Positions 33,056 to 44,154 of a stretch of 44,350 nt of DNA are shown one piece after another. This DNA comes from Thermomicrobiales bacterium. Lineage in GTDB: Bacteria > Chloroflexota > Chloroflexia > Thermomicrobiales > UBA6265. Where the stretch lies: NCBI GenBank assembly GCA_023957115.1, contig JAMLHN010000034.1:1-44350 (forward strand). The letters are read 5' to 3'. The notes beneath the pieces were generated by a model. The model made no database searches and was not told where the DNA came from. It saw only the letters and a list, made by a program, of their open reading frames with translations. The position numbers and the translations under genes were made by a program. The number at the start of each line of letters is the position of its first letter. Position 1 is the first letter of the stretch.

Positions 33056-33622
33056 CTAAAGAGCCGCCTGCGTCTGGTCGAGCTCGATGACCTCTGCGAA
33101 CGCTGGGCAGACTGACGTTGCCGCCTGTCCAGCCGCGCCGACCGCCTCGCCCACCGCGACCAGCTGATCGTTGAAGGTGTCACCAGCCGCATTCAAACCC
33201 GTGCTGGCAGCCTCCTCGAAGACGTCGGCCGACAACCGGTAGAGTTGCACCTGCAGGTCGTTGTAAACGTCTGCGACGGGCGGTGCGTCGATCTTCTCGA
33301 TCTTGTCGGCCGCGTCGTCATAGGCCTTGGCCAATGCGATGAATTGCTCAGGCGTCATGCCGAACATGGCGACGACCAGTTCATCGCCGTGCTCCAAAAT
33401 CGGCGTAGCAACCGCTGGGAAGACTGATTCCATATCGATCAAGAGCTCTTCGAACACCTTTTGGCGCGCCTCAAGATAGGCAGGGACCTGCTCGCAACCT
33501 TCCGCGGTCGGAGATGAAATCGTGATCGGGGTGGGACTTTGGGCGTCGATTGCGCGTCCGCCTGCACCAAACATGGCGGCAGCTCCCACGACCATCACAC
33601 ACAACAGACGAAATCTCATCAT
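33056..33622 (-). CDS. Secreted protein of unknown function, 188 residues
   Basis: Signal peptide at the start (MMRFRLLCVMVVGAAAMFGAGGRAIDAQ), then an acidic, mostly helical domain with two Cys (EGCEQVPAYLEARQKVFEELLIDME ... ATSVCPAFAEV). The two Cys, near both ends of the mature protein, could form a disulfide. No family recognised. ATG 33622 was chosen: GGAG 8 bases upstream and a proper signal peptide; the frame is open to 33685. Confidence 0.7.
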   Translation of the reverse strand: MMRFRLLCVMVVGAAAMFGAGGRAIDAQSPTPITISSPTAEGCEQVPAYLEARQKVFEELLIDMESVFPAVATPILEHGDELVVAMFGMTPEQFIALAKAYDDAADKIEKIDAPPVADVYNDLQVQLYRLSADVFEEAASTGLNAAGDTFNDQLVAVGEAVGAAGQAATSVCPAFAEVIELDQTQAAL

Positions 33623-33688
33623 CGGTTTTTCTCCATTACCTTCGTAGACAGATCGGCCGTGCGAGCACCAATTACCCCGCCGCATGAA

Positions 33689-34568
33689 TCATTCCACAGA
33701 TTGTCCGCCCGCGCCGGTTTCGCCGGTCCAGAGCCGCTGGATTGCCCGATAGTCGATCAGGACGATCCCCTCCTCGGCGACGATCGAACGTGCCATATCC
33801 GACATGAAGAAATCGAAATCGGTCTTGCGCACCTGCCAGGCATGCGGCTCCATCGCCTGTGCTTCCGCGTCTCCCAGGCTCACGTGTGCGGCCCACTGAT
33901 GCAAGCCTGCGGGAAGCTCGCGCAGCATGCGAGCCCAAATCGCGTTCTTTTCCTCCAGCGGCAGCCCATAGCCGTCGATGATCGGCGTATCGTTGGCCGG
34001 TTTGCCAGCCGCCAGTAGCCGGTCGCGGAGGACCGCGTCGTTGACCCGCATCGCGAGCCCGTATTCATCGCAAAGCTGCAAGGTGAGGTCGAGAATATCC
34101 GGGCGGCCGCCATCGAGGACGCAATGCCAGTCGAGATGCGTTGGCTTCAATCCAAAGCCAAGCACCCGATCGATTTGCGCGCGAAACTCCCGTTCGACCT
34201 CGACGGCGTCGGCGCGCGCGTAGAGCTCGGGAATCTGCCGGTGTGCCAAAAAGAACCCGTCCGAATTGACCAGCGATGGCACGGAATCTCGTGACGAAAC
34301 TGGACCCCAGCGATACCCCGGCATCTCGATGACGAGGGTGAGATGTGGATACCAAGGTGGTGACGAATCAGTCACCAGAGCTGCATTGCTTCCCACGCCC
34401 ATGGGCAGCGGGTCATCGAGCTGGCGGTGGTACTAACCCATGCCTCATCGCTTCGATGGTGGCGACATTGATCGAGTGGCACATACCCAGATCGTCGGCA
34501 TTGACGATCAAGAGACGGGCCGTTTCGGGATAGCCAAGCAGCGACGTATTCAGTCCCGGTGAGCTCAC
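33689..34568 (-). pseudogene. YdjC/ChbG-like carbohydrate deacetylase, broken by several mutations
   Basis: The N-terminus RLLIVNADDLGMCHSINVATIEAMRHGLV (with the family NADD metal motif) is in one frame, TTASSMTRCPWAWEAMQLW in a second, and HLTLVIEMPGYRWGPV through THLDWH to the end in a third. One base is missing near 34435, the second frame hits a TGA at about 34373-34375, and the GIHLTL motif near 34340 needs another frame change. The rest (residues after YRWGPV) is intact. GTG 34568 is the likely old start. Three separate lesions make decay more likely than sequencing error. Confidence 0.75.
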
Positions 34569-34763
34569 GCGAAATCCGCCTTCTCGCACGTTGTTCGAAC
34601 GATCGATTGACTCGCTCAGCATAGCCCAGGTTGCACACTGTTCCGGCTGATGATCCTCGTTCCCATGCCCTGGAGGAGGGAAACCCAAGAAACACGGGTG
34701 CGACCCGGCATCCAAGCAGCAGCCGGTTCGCTGGCGTAAGCTGCGGCCAACGACGAACCATAC

Positions 34764-34799
34764 GCAGAGACCCGGCTCCATTCGAAGCCGGGTCTCTGC
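34764..34799 (-). terminator. Hairpin after tRNA-Glu
   Basis: GCAGAGACCCGGCT (34764-34777) pairs perfectly with AGCCGGGTCTCTGC (34786-34799), 14 pairs, directly 3' of the tRNA on the minus strand. No U tract. Confidence 0.75.
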
Positions 34800-34802
34800 T
34801 AT

Positions 34803-34879
34803 TGGTAGCGCGTACGGGATTCGAACCCGTGATCTCCGCCTTGAGAGGGCGGTGTCCTGGGCCACTAGACGAACGCGCC
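34803..34879 (-). tRNA. tRNA-Glu (CTC anticodon)
   Basis: 77 bases including an encoded CCA. Acceptor stem GGCGCGT/ACGCGCT (first pair G-U), anticodon stem CCGCC/GGCGG with loop CTCTCAA, anticodon CTC (34843-34845), T-arm GGGTTCGAATCCC. A TACTAT -10-like box lies about 25 bases upstream on the minus strand. Confidence 0.95.
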
Positions 34880-35010
34880 AAGTACCCGAAATGAGCGGAT
34901 CGAATAGTACCAATCCGCCAGCCAATCGGGTAACGATGAGAATTCGATACGGGTCGCGCCACACGGCAATCACATCATCAGGCGGAGGAGCTAGGAGTTG
35001 GGATTTAGGC

Positions 35011-35136
35011 CGTGTTTGAAAAGCCACCATGCGGCATGATGGGCGCCGCGTTTCGGGGTCTTTATGCCGTTGAGGCCCCGAAACTCGTTGCTTCGGTCTC
35101 ATCCGGACTCCGGGCTCCGGACCCATTTCAACCACG
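35011..35136. repeat. MITE-like intergenic repeat, copy 3
   Basis: Bounded by CGTGTTTGAAA (35011-35021) and TTTCAACCACG (35126-35136), which are inverted repeats at 10 of 11 positions. Inside are a hairpin GTTTCGGGG/CCCCGAAAC (35050-35058, 35076-35084) and the CCGGACTCCGGGCTCCGGAC core. Preceded by AGGAGTTGGGATTTAGG (34993-35009), identical to 40703-40719. Confidence 0.6.
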
Positions 35137-35240
35137 CCCGCAGGAGTTGGGGTGCGTTTCGGATTCCGCGCTCTGCCGTTCGACCGCTCGACGGCCCGAA
35201 CCCAGTCTCGATTACCTTCGGAACACGGAGCGCGTCCCCG

Positions 35241-37220
<1,980 letters not shown>

Positions 37221-37221
<1 letters not shown>

Positions 37222-38078
37222 TGCTCGACCCCCTCGATCCTCCCTCCCTCGGCCAGCCACTGATCATTTCGGCGGCGTTGACCGGTTCCCGGCCAACCAA
37301 AGCGCAGAATCCGAACCTGCCCGTCACGGAGGAAGAGATCGCCGCAGCTGCCGTCGAAGCGGCCGCCGCAGGCGCGGCCATCGTTCACCTCCACATGCGC
37401 GACGATCAGGAAAAGGTCACCTGCGACCCGAACCGCTACGCCAAAACGCGCGATCTGATTCGTGCCGAAGGGTGCGATGTCGTCATCAATATGAGCACCG
37501 GCGGCGGCGCCGGACAGACGACCGACGAGCAACGGGCGGAACCGGTCACGCTTTCGCCCGAGATCGCCTCATTCGATTGCGGTTCGCTCAATTTCGGCGC
37601 CGGCGTCTTCGTCAACGCGCCGGGCTTTCTGAGCAAGCTGGCCGCCTCGATGATCGAATTCGGGGTACGTCCGGAGATCGAGTGCTTCGAGCCGGGGCAT
37701 GTCGCAAACGGCTTGCGGTTCATTCATGACAACGCTATCGAACCACCGTATTGGTTCCAGATGGTATTGGGAGTACGCGGCGGATCGCCCGGCACGATCC
37801 AGCAACTGATCCACATGGTCCAGATGCTGCCGCCGGGCGCGCTCTGGTCCGCATGCGGCATCGGACGAGCCCAGCTTCCGATCGGCGTCGCGGCGATGAC
37901 AATGGGCGGACATGTCCGCACTGGTCTGGAGGACAATCTCTACTATCACAAGGGCGAGCTGGCCACGAGCAACGCCCAGCTGGTTGCCAGATTGGCTCGG
38001 ATTGCCGGCGAGCTCGGTCGCCCCGTGGCGACACCCGGTCAGGCACGCGAGATGCTCGGTATTCCCGCACTGGTCTGA
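37221..38078 (+). CDS. BKACE family enzyme (3-keto-5-aminohexanoate cleavage type, DUF849)
   Basis: TIM-barrel beta-keto acid cleavage enzyme of 285 residues that condenses a beta-keto acid with acetyl-CoA. Metal site HLHMRD (about 53-58), SGGG-like MSTGGGAG, SLNFG and the end GRPVATPGQAREML are family marks. The substrate is variable in this family (carnitine, lysine and others). Start 37221 was chosen because the family begins with PLIISAALTG just after it and it overlaps the previous stop; the frame is open to 37128. Confidence 0.88.
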
Positions 38079-38080
38079 TC

Positions 38081-39562
38081 GTGCGTATCGTCGCCGCGCA
38101 GCTCTCGCACGAAACGAATGTCTTCAGCGCCGTGCGCACCGATATGGCGGCCTTCGAAGCGTCGACCATCCTGCGCGGAGACGAGATCGCGCACGCCGAG
38201 GCCGGCACCAACAGCGCGTTCGGAGGCTTTCTTGCCGCCTCGGACCGTCTCGGAATCGAGCTCATTCCGCTCCTGTCGGTTTGGGCAACGCCGTCCGGGC
38301 TGGTCGATGGAGCGACTCTGCGCGCCCTGATCGACGAGATCACCACGGGGTTGCGACGGGCCGAGCCCCTCGATGGGGTGCTCCTCGCGCTTCACGGAGC
38401 GATGGTCTCCGAGCTCGATCGCGATGCCGATGTGCTCATTCTCGAATCGATCCGGGAGGTAGTCGGCAACGAGCGCCCGCTGGTCTCGACGCTCGATCTG
38501 CACGCAAACATCTCCCCGCGCATGGTCGATGCGGCCACACTCCTGATCGGGTACGACACCTATCCCCATGTCGATATGGCGGCACGCGCGGAAGAAGCCG
38601 CCGAGCGTATCGTGCAGCTCGTACGCGGAGAAATTCATCCCGCCGCCGCGCTCGTCAAGCCACCCATGCTGCCGACCTCGCAACGCATGACCACCGATCG
38701 AGCACCGATGGGCGAACTCATCGCGCTGGCACACGAACGGGAAGCCGAGCCGGGCATGATCGGGGTGACGGTGGCCGGTGGGTTTCCGCCCGCGGACGTC
38801 GAAGAAGCTGGATTGAGCGTCCTCGCCTACTCCGACGGCGAGGTCACGCCGGCATTGAAGGCGGCGGAAACAATCGCCGATCGAGCCTGGGAGCTGCGTG
38901 CGTCGTTTCTCGGCGGCGTATCGACCTTCGAGGAAGCAGCCCGCATTCTCGCCCGTCCACCGCTGGGCGGGAAACCAGTGGTGCTGGTCGACATCGGGGA
39001 CAATCCCTGGACTGGCGGCCCGGGAGATAGCGTCGAGTTGTTGCGCTTCCTCCTGGACCAGGGTGTCCAAAACGCGGCCATCGCGCTCGTCGCCGACCCG
39101 GTCGCCGTTGCTCGATGCGTCGATGCGGGTCCTGGAACCACGATCCGGATCGATCTCGGCGCGAAAACGGACCGACTTCACGGCGAATCGATCGTGATCG
39201 ACGCCACGGTGAAGCTCATTGCCGACGGCAGATATGTCAACGCCGGACCGATGATGGCCGGAGTCGCGGTTGATCTCGGACCGACCGCTCGCATCCGTAC
39301 CGGCGATATCGACGTGCTGGTCACCAGCCGCGCCGAGTCTCCGATCGATCTCAACGTCTTCCGCGCGTTCGGTATCGAACCGACCTCGAAATCGGTCATC
39401 GGCCTGAAAGGAAAAGGGCACTTTCGCGCCGCATTCGAGCCGATCGCCTCCCAGGTCGTCCTCGTCGAAGGAGCAGGAATCACCGGAGCCGATCTCTCCC
39501 GTCTCCCCTTCCGGCATCTCGATCGCCCAATCTGGCCGCTCGATCCTGACACCGATTGGTAG
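38081..39562 (+). CDS. M81 family metallopeptidase (MlrC-like)
   Basis: 493 residues. N-terminal MlrC metal-site domain: VRIVAAQLSHETNVFS, LLALHGAMVSE, STLDLHANISPRMVDAATLLIGYDTYPHVDMA; C-terminal domain with VLVDIGDNPWTGGPGDS and the end FRHLDRPIWPLD. Named after the microcystin-degradation protein MlrC, but most relatives are not linked to that toxin. GTG 38081, two bases after the BKACE stop, begins MRIVAAQLSHETN as the family does. Confidence 0.88.
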   Translation: MRIVAAQLSHETNVFSAVRTDMAAFEASTILRGDEIAHAEAGTNSAFGGFLAASDRLGIELIPLLSVWATPSGLVDGATLRALIDEITTGLRRAEPLDGVLLALHGAMVSELDRDADVLILESIREVVGNERPLVSTLDLHANISPRMVDAATLLIGYDTYPHVDMAARAEEAAERIVQLVRGEIHPAAALVKPPMLPTSQRMTTDRAPMGELIALAHEREAEPGMIGVTVAGGFPPADVEEAGLSVLAYSDGEVTPALKAAETIADRAWELRASFLGGVSTFEEAARILARPPLGGKPVVLVDIGDNPWTGGPGDSVELLRFLLDQGVQNAAIALVADPVAVARCVDAGPGTTIRIDLGAKTDRLHGESIVIDATVKLIADGRYVNAGPMMAGVAVDLGPTARIRTGDIDVLVTSRAESPIDLNVFRAFGIEPTSKSVIGLKGKGHFRAAFEPIASQVVLVEGAGITGADLSRLPFRHLDRPIWPLDPDTDW

Positions 39563-39701
39563 AGCCGGTCTCTGCTGCCGGCGCTACCCGATTTCGGGCG
39601 GGTGTGCATCGTCGCGGCGCCGGACGCGCGGTGGAGGAACTTCGGCTATGCGTCGATAATTCCAACCATCGTCGATTTGGGAATCTTGGGAGGATGCCAC
39701 G

Positions 39702-40625
39702 ATGCGCGAGATCCATCAGCCAGACGGAACGTACCATTATGTTTTTGGACCGAACGCGGAGCCGATCGCACATGTGTCCATCGGTGAGTCCGTCGAGATC
39801 CATACGGTTGACTCGGCCAGCAACGTTCTGACGTCGGAAGACCAGAAACCGAGCGAGGTCCTAGGTCCCTACTTGAATCCGCAAACTGGTCCACTCTACA
39901 TCGACGGCGTCGAACCGGGAGATACGCTCGTTGTCCACGTCGATTCGATGCAGGCGACCCGTGATTGGGCGTTCTCGGCGCTCGTGCCCTACTTTGGCGG
40001 TCTGACGTCCACCCGGTGGACTCCAACGTTGCAGCCACCATTGGAGGAACGTGTCTGGATCTATCACCGCACCGAGCGCAACACGTTCGCCTGGAAGGAT
40101 CGATGGGAAGTTCCCTGGGCGCCGTTCTACGGCACCATGGGCACCGCGCCGGCCCTGGAGTCGATCTCATCCCTTTCACCGGGTGACCACGGCGGCAACA
40201 TGGACTGTCCCGATGTGACCGAAGGGAATACCCTCTACTTTCCGGTCCACCATCCCGGAGCGCTCTTCTATGTGGGCGACGCCCACGCCGCCCAGGGACA
40301 GGGTGAGCTCTGCGGTGTGGCGCTGGAAATCTCCGCCAAAGGAACATTCCGTTTCGATGTCATCAAGAATCAGGCCATCGCCTGGCCGCGCATCGAATCG
40401 CCGACGGAGATCATGTCGGTGGGAAGCGCGCGCCCGATGGAAGACGCGGCCCGGATCGCCTATCACGACCTGATCGCCTGGATCGTACGCGACTACGGGT
40501 TCGACCCCCTGGACGCCTATCAGCTCCTGACTCAGCTCGGAAAGTGCTACGTGGGCAATATGGTCGATACGACCTATTCGCTGGTCGCAAAGGTGGGCAA
40601 GGAGTTCCTCAAACCCGTTTCGTGA
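39702..40625 (+). CDS. Acetamidase/formamidase family protein
   Basis: 307 residues of the FmdA/AmdA family, which hydrolyses short amides to ammonia and acid. Marks: GVEPGDTLVVHVDSM, GDHGGNMDCPDVTEGNTLYFPVHHPGALFYVGDAHAAQGQGELCG. GGAGG lies 7 bases before ATG 39702. With the BKACE and MlrC-like genes it forms a catabolic-looking set for nitrogen-containing small molecules. Confidence 0.9.
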   Translation: MREIHQPDGTYHYVFGPNAEPIAHVSIGESVEIHTVDSASNVLTSEDQKPSEVLGPYLNPQTGPLYIDGVEPGDTLVVHVDSMQATRDWAFSALVPYFGGLTSTRWTPTLQPPLEERVWIYHRTERNTFAWKDRWEVPWAPFYGTMGTAPALESISSLSPGDHGGNMDCPDVTEGNTLYFPVHHPGALFYVGDAHAAQGQGELCGVALEISAKGTFRFDVIKNQAIAWPRIESPTEIMSVGSARPMEDAARIAYHDLIAWIVRDYGFDPLDAYQLLTQLGKCYVGNMVDTTYSLVAKVGKEFLKPVS

Positions 40626-41188
40626 GCGAGGGACGGTTGGGGGAGATAGGAAATCGATAGGAGGTAATCATGTAGGCGGTGGGATCGACCGTGACGCATT
40701 TGAGGAGTTGGGATTTAGGAGTTAGGAACGCCGTTCGTTCTTGTCCTCGCTCCCAGCTCCTCGAATGCCGGGATCCAGCACCGAGTGTGGATGACGGGTA
40801 ACCAGCCCGGGTACGATCAACCGCTGCCCAGGCCCGCGCTCGTGACCAAACGTGCCGCTTATCTGCATTGTAGAACCTATGTTCTTATCTTGTCAAGGGT
40901 AGTGGGGAGTTGATTTCGCCAGGTTGCGGACAACCCCTATCCCCCTGCCCTTTCCCCTACTGCGGAGGGGCAAGGGGAGACGATCGATTCACCATCACTC
41001 CGGCCAGGCGCGGCACGATCGCCAGGCGCCGGCCCTGTGCCGGCAGCTTCCGGCAGGGGCCGGCGTCTACACAACCCCAAGCTTGACGTGTCGGGTTTGG
41101 AACACGGGGCGCCCTGGCGATCCAAACGCCATAGATGACGACGCTACGAGGGGCATGTGAAACGCTTCGGAGCCTACTCTACACGCCT
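40626..41188. other. Gene-free gap rich in repeat pieces
   Basis: No gene supported. Contains AGGAGTTGGGATTTAGG (40703-40719, also at 34993), a C-rich run and its G-rich partner near 40938-40980, and a long hairpin, CGCCGGCCCTGTGCCGG (41027-41043) with CCGGCAGGGGCCGGCG (41050-41065), sharing a 17-mer with the hairpin at 22207. Confidence 0.55.
40867..40896 (-). promoter_or_regulatory. Orphan promoter overlapped by an SOS-box-like palindrome
   Basis: Minus strand TTGACA (40891-40896), 18-base spacer, TACAAT (40867-40872). The spacer contains AGAACATAGGTTCT (40872-40885), matching the GAAC-N4-GTTC core of Gram-positive-type LexA boxes. No gene follows on that strand before the acetamidase gene's end. 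Confidence 0.6.
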
Positions 41189-41623
41189 TCAGGTCGTGGA
41201 TTTCTTGAACGGAATCGGGGAATCGGGAAGATCTACCGGTTGCGAGGCTCGGAGATGCGCGCGAACGCGTCGGATTCGCACTCCCACCGCATCGAGATGA
41301 GCGCCGCGGATCGTCGCTTCCGGCTTTCGGACCGTGACCTCGACCGCCGTGATCGCGGGGAAGGTCTCGAGCACGAGCCGGGCGACGCGATCGCCGACAG
41401 CTTCGATCAGCATCAGCGGCTCGCCTTCGAGCACGGATCGTACCGTGGCAGAGAGACTGTGGTAGCCGACCGTTTCGTCAATCTCGTCGTGAAGTCCCGC
41501 GTTGCGAAGATCGAGCTCGGCTACCACGTCCACCACGAACTGCTGCCCCAGTGTGCGTTCTTCCGGGGAGCGGCCGTGGTAGCCGAAGAATCGCAATCCC
41601 TCCAGCAGGATCGCATCAGTCAA
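41189..41623 (-). CDS. folB: Dihydroneopterin aldolase
   Basis: Folate pathway aldolase/epimerase, about 144 residues: TDAILLEGLRFFGYHGRSPEERTLGQQFVVDV, ETVGYHSL, VLEGEPLMLIEAVGDRVA with the conserved Glu, and VTVRKPEATIRG. TTG 41623 was chosen: GGGAG lies 10 bases upstream and the start overlaps the amidohydrolase stop by 8 bases. ATG 41644 lacks a ribosome site and would add seven residues. No other folate gene is in the window. Confidence 0.88.
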   Translation of the reverse strand: MTDAILLEGLRFFGYHGRSPEERTLGQQFVVDVVAELDLRNAGLHDEIDETVGYHSLSATVRSVLEGEPLMLIEAVGDRVARLVLETFPAITAVEVTVRKPEATIRGAHLDAVGVRIRRVRAHLRASQPVDLPDSPIPFKKSTT

Positions 41624-42794
41624 GCTTGTAGAGCTCCCGGGCATTGTCGGAGAGGATGCCGACAGCGGCCTGTTGCGCTGCGGTTTCGGTCAGCATCCCC
41701 TTGGAGACAAGCCCATTCAGTGTGTCCTGCAATGCCTGCTTTCCAAGCTTCGCGCTGGTGTACATGATCTCCGGAAGCTGATAGCCGTCCGAGCCGTAGC
41801 AGATCTTGTTCAACGGGGCCATTGCCATAACGCCTTCGTAGATCTCCCAGGCCGCCGATGAGGCGAATGGGATCCCTTCCGACACATCCAGATAGACACG
41901 GGGCAGGACGTTGGCCATATAGGCGGCTTCGCGGTGATATGGATACCCAGTGTGAACCAACAACACCCGGCAGGACCGGTAGACCGGGAAGCGGAGGAGG
42001 TCCATCAGATAGGAGGGGCGGCACATCACGAGATTGACCTCGAAATCGCCCATTCCGGTGTGGATCTGCATCGGCACGTCGTACTCCATGCAGAGCTCGA
42101 TGGCCCGGCAGAGCAAATGGTCGCGCAGCTTCTTCATACTGCCGCCGCCCAGACCACGCCGGATGGCATCGAGGGCCTGGAACCCCTGATCGGCCGTGCG
42201 CGAGAGCGGAGACACCTCGAGCCCGGTCCGATAGGCGATGATCGACTTGACGCCTTTGTACCGGCCCGAGCTCAACGCCTCGCTGATGGAGGTGTCGTAT
42301 TTCTCCTTGAACTCGCTCCAGCTCAGGTCCTGTTTCAGCAGATCGGCGATCAACGGCTCGATGCGGTAGATCGGCACGATTTCGATCGGTAGATCGGCAT
42401 TGACCTCGTCGATGTCGAGCATCGGCAAGGGCACGCCGAAATCGAAGATCACCGTATCGAGCCCGGCATCGCCGAAGAGACGCGTCACGTAGTCCGGATA
42501 CGAAACGGCAACCTGCGCGTTTCGCTCGTTCAGCACCGAATCGATATCCGGAGCGGTACCGAGAAACGTCGCCAGGTCGTTGACCATCCGGGTGAAATAG
42601 AGCGTTCCGCGCTTGATCCGCTGCAGCTCGTCGGACACGCCGGGTGTCCAGGCAACGCCGCCTTCCTCCATGTACGCACGCGAGCCGCCACCGAAGGCGG
42701 TCAGATCGGTGAACTGCTCGGCGGAAACGGCGCCCTTGTTGAGATACGGGTGCGCATGTACATCGAGAACACGCAGTCCGCTGACATCGACCAT
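41616..42794 (-). CDS. Amidohydrolase-family protein (FluG N-terminal-like)
   Basis: 392-residue TIM-barrel hydrolase of the amidohydrolase 2 superfamily. Metal-binding signs: VLDVHAHPYL at the N-terminus, MQIHTGMGDF in the middle, LLVHTGYPYH, and YGSDGYQLPE (the late Asp). It starts 4 bases after the stop of a glutamine-synthetase-family gene. In fungal FluG these two domains are fused in the same functional pairing, amidohydrolase first. ATG 42794 begins the family region; the frame is open to 42857. Confidence 0.85.
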   Translation of the reverse strand: MVDVSGLRVLDVHAHPYLNKGAVSAEQFTDLTAFGGGSRAYMEEGGVAWTPGVSDELQRIKRGTLYFTRMVNDLATFLGTAPDIDSVLNERNAQVAVSYPDYVTRLFGDAGLDTVIFDFGVPLPMLDIDEVNADLPIEIVPIYRIEPLIADLLKQDLSWSEFKEKYDTSISEALSSGRYKGVKSIIAYRTGLEVSPLSRTADQGFQALDAIRRGLGGGSMKKLRDHLLCRAIELCMEYDVPMQIHTGMGDFEVNLVMCRPSYLMDLLRFPVYRSCRVLLVHTGYPYHREAAYMANVLPRVYLDVSEGIPFASSAAWEIYEGVMAMAPLNKICYGSDGYQLPEIMYTSAKLGKQALQDTLNGLVSKGMLTETAAQQAAVGILSDNARELYKLD

Positions 42795-42798
42795 GACC

Positions 42799-44154
42799 CT
42801 AGATGACCTCCAGATAGGTTGCCCGTTCCCACGGGTGAACATGCAGCTCGTAGGCAATCAGCTCGGAACGCTTGACTTCGAGAAAGTGGGGCAACAGCGT
42901 TTCGCCGATCGCCTGCGCGACGACCTCGTCGTTTTCCAGCGCCTCCAGCGCTTCCGGCAGGGTACGCGGCAGGAAGGTGAGTCCGGCGTCCCGCATTTCC
43001 GCTTCCGTCATCACACCGACATCGCCCTGGAACGGTTCGCCCGGTTCGGTCCGCTTCCGAATCCCGTCGAGCCCAGCGCCGAGCAGCCCGGTCAGGAAAA
43101 GCGCCGGGTTGCAGGAATTGTCGCCCGAGCGGTACTCGATATGACGACGGTCTCCGACACCCGGGATACGCGCCACCCCGGACCGGTTGCCGTAGCCCCA
43201 GTAGATATTCGCGGGCGCCCAGGAACCGGGCAGCAACCGCTTGTAGCTGTTGACCGTTGGCGATCCCAATCCGGTCAACGCCGGAGCATGGGCGAGCAAT
43301 CCACCCAGGAACCAGCGTCCGATGTCCGACAATCCTTCGTTGTCCTCGCTCCCCAGCGTCAGGTCGGTTTCGCCATCCGTATCCCAGATGCTGAGATGAA
43401 CGTGCAGGCTATTGCCAGCCCACTCGGAATAGATCTTCGGCATAAAGCTGGCGATCCAGCCGTTGGCGCGGGCGAGATCGCGGACCGTCATCTTGAGCGC
43501 CCAGTAGCGATCGATCGCTTCGAACGGCGTTCCGTGTTTGACCGACATCTCGTATTGACCGGGGCCGTACTCTTTGCCAAGCTGGCCGACCGGTACGTTC
43601 ATCGCTTCGAGCTCAGCGACGACATCGCTGCAGAATTGACTGGCTTCCTGCAAACCCGCCGTGGTGAACATCCGAGTCGAGTTGATCGGCGACCAGTCGC
43701 CATTTTCCCGCGGTTCGAGGAGATAGAACTCGGGTTCCAGGGCGGCCATCGTCGAGAATCCCTCGGCGGCCAGCTCGTCGACGACCTTCTTCAGACGAGT
43801 CCGCGGGCAACCGTCCCATTCCGAGCCGTCGGTCGCGCGCATCCAGCCGTTGACGATGGCGGTGTTGGGGAACCGGGGAAGCACCGAGTAGCTGCGCGGA
43901 TCTGGAACCACCAGGATGTCGCCAGAATCGCCCAGCCAGGTTGCGCCGGGTGCGAAATGGTCGAGAATATCCATCTCGAGATTCGCTTTGGCAAAGACCA
44001 GACCGTCATTCACCGCGCTGCGGAATCCGCTGGGCGGCACTGTCTTGGCCGCGCCAATTCCACTGTAATCGTGATAGGTGATCCAGAGATTCTCGATCCT
44101 GTCGTCCTGTAAGCGAGTCAGCAGCTCGCCGGGATCAGCTGGCGCGGTCGGCAT
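42799..44154 (-). CDS. Glutamine synthetase family protein (type III-like / gamma-glutamyl ligase)
   Basis: 451 residues with the GS catalytic core: LEPEFYLLEP, GKEYGPGQYEMSVKHG (metal Glu residues), GNSLHVHLSIWD, VNSYKRLLPGSWAPANIYWGYGNRSGVARIP and HIEYRSGDNSCNPALFLTGLLGAGLDGI. No adenylylation-loop Tyr was seen, and the N-terminus differs from GlnA, so ligation of glutamate to an amine (polyamine, ethanolamine) is more likely than ammonium assimilation. ATG 44154 has GGAGAAGAG upstream; it overlaps the M20 gene by 20 bases. Confidence 0.88.
   Translation of the reverse strand: MPTAPADPGELLTRLQDDRIENLWITYHDYSGIGAAKTVPPSGFRSAVNDGLVFAKANLEMDILDHFAPGATWLGDSGDILVVPDPRSYSVLPRFPNTAIVNGWMRATDGSEWDGCPRTRLKKVVDELAAEGFSTMAALEPEFYLLEPRENGDWSPINSTRMFTTAGLQEASQFCSDVVAELEAMNVPVGQLGKEYGPGQYEMSVKHGTPFEAIDRYWALKMTVRDLARANGWIASFMPKIYSEWAGNSLHVHLSIWDTDGETDLTLGSEDNEGLSDIGRWFLGGLLAHAPALTGLGSPTVNSYKRLLPGSWAPANIYWGYGNRSGVARIPGVGDRRHIEYRSGDNSCNPALFLTGLLGAGLDGIRKRTEPGEPFQGDVGVMTEAEMRDAGLTFLPRTLPEALEALENDEVVAQAIGETLLPHFLEVKRSELIAYELHVHPWERATYLEVI

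Noticed and set aside
34373..34375. TGA in the YdjC-like gene as a selenocysteine codon, given SelB nearby
   Set aside because: The gene also has two frame changes around it, the position is not catalytic in the family, and no SECIS-like stem was seen directly downstream.
38039..39517. 492-codon open frame on the minus strand opposite the MlrC-like gene
   Set aside because: No recognisable domain; the plus-strand gene has complete metal motifs.
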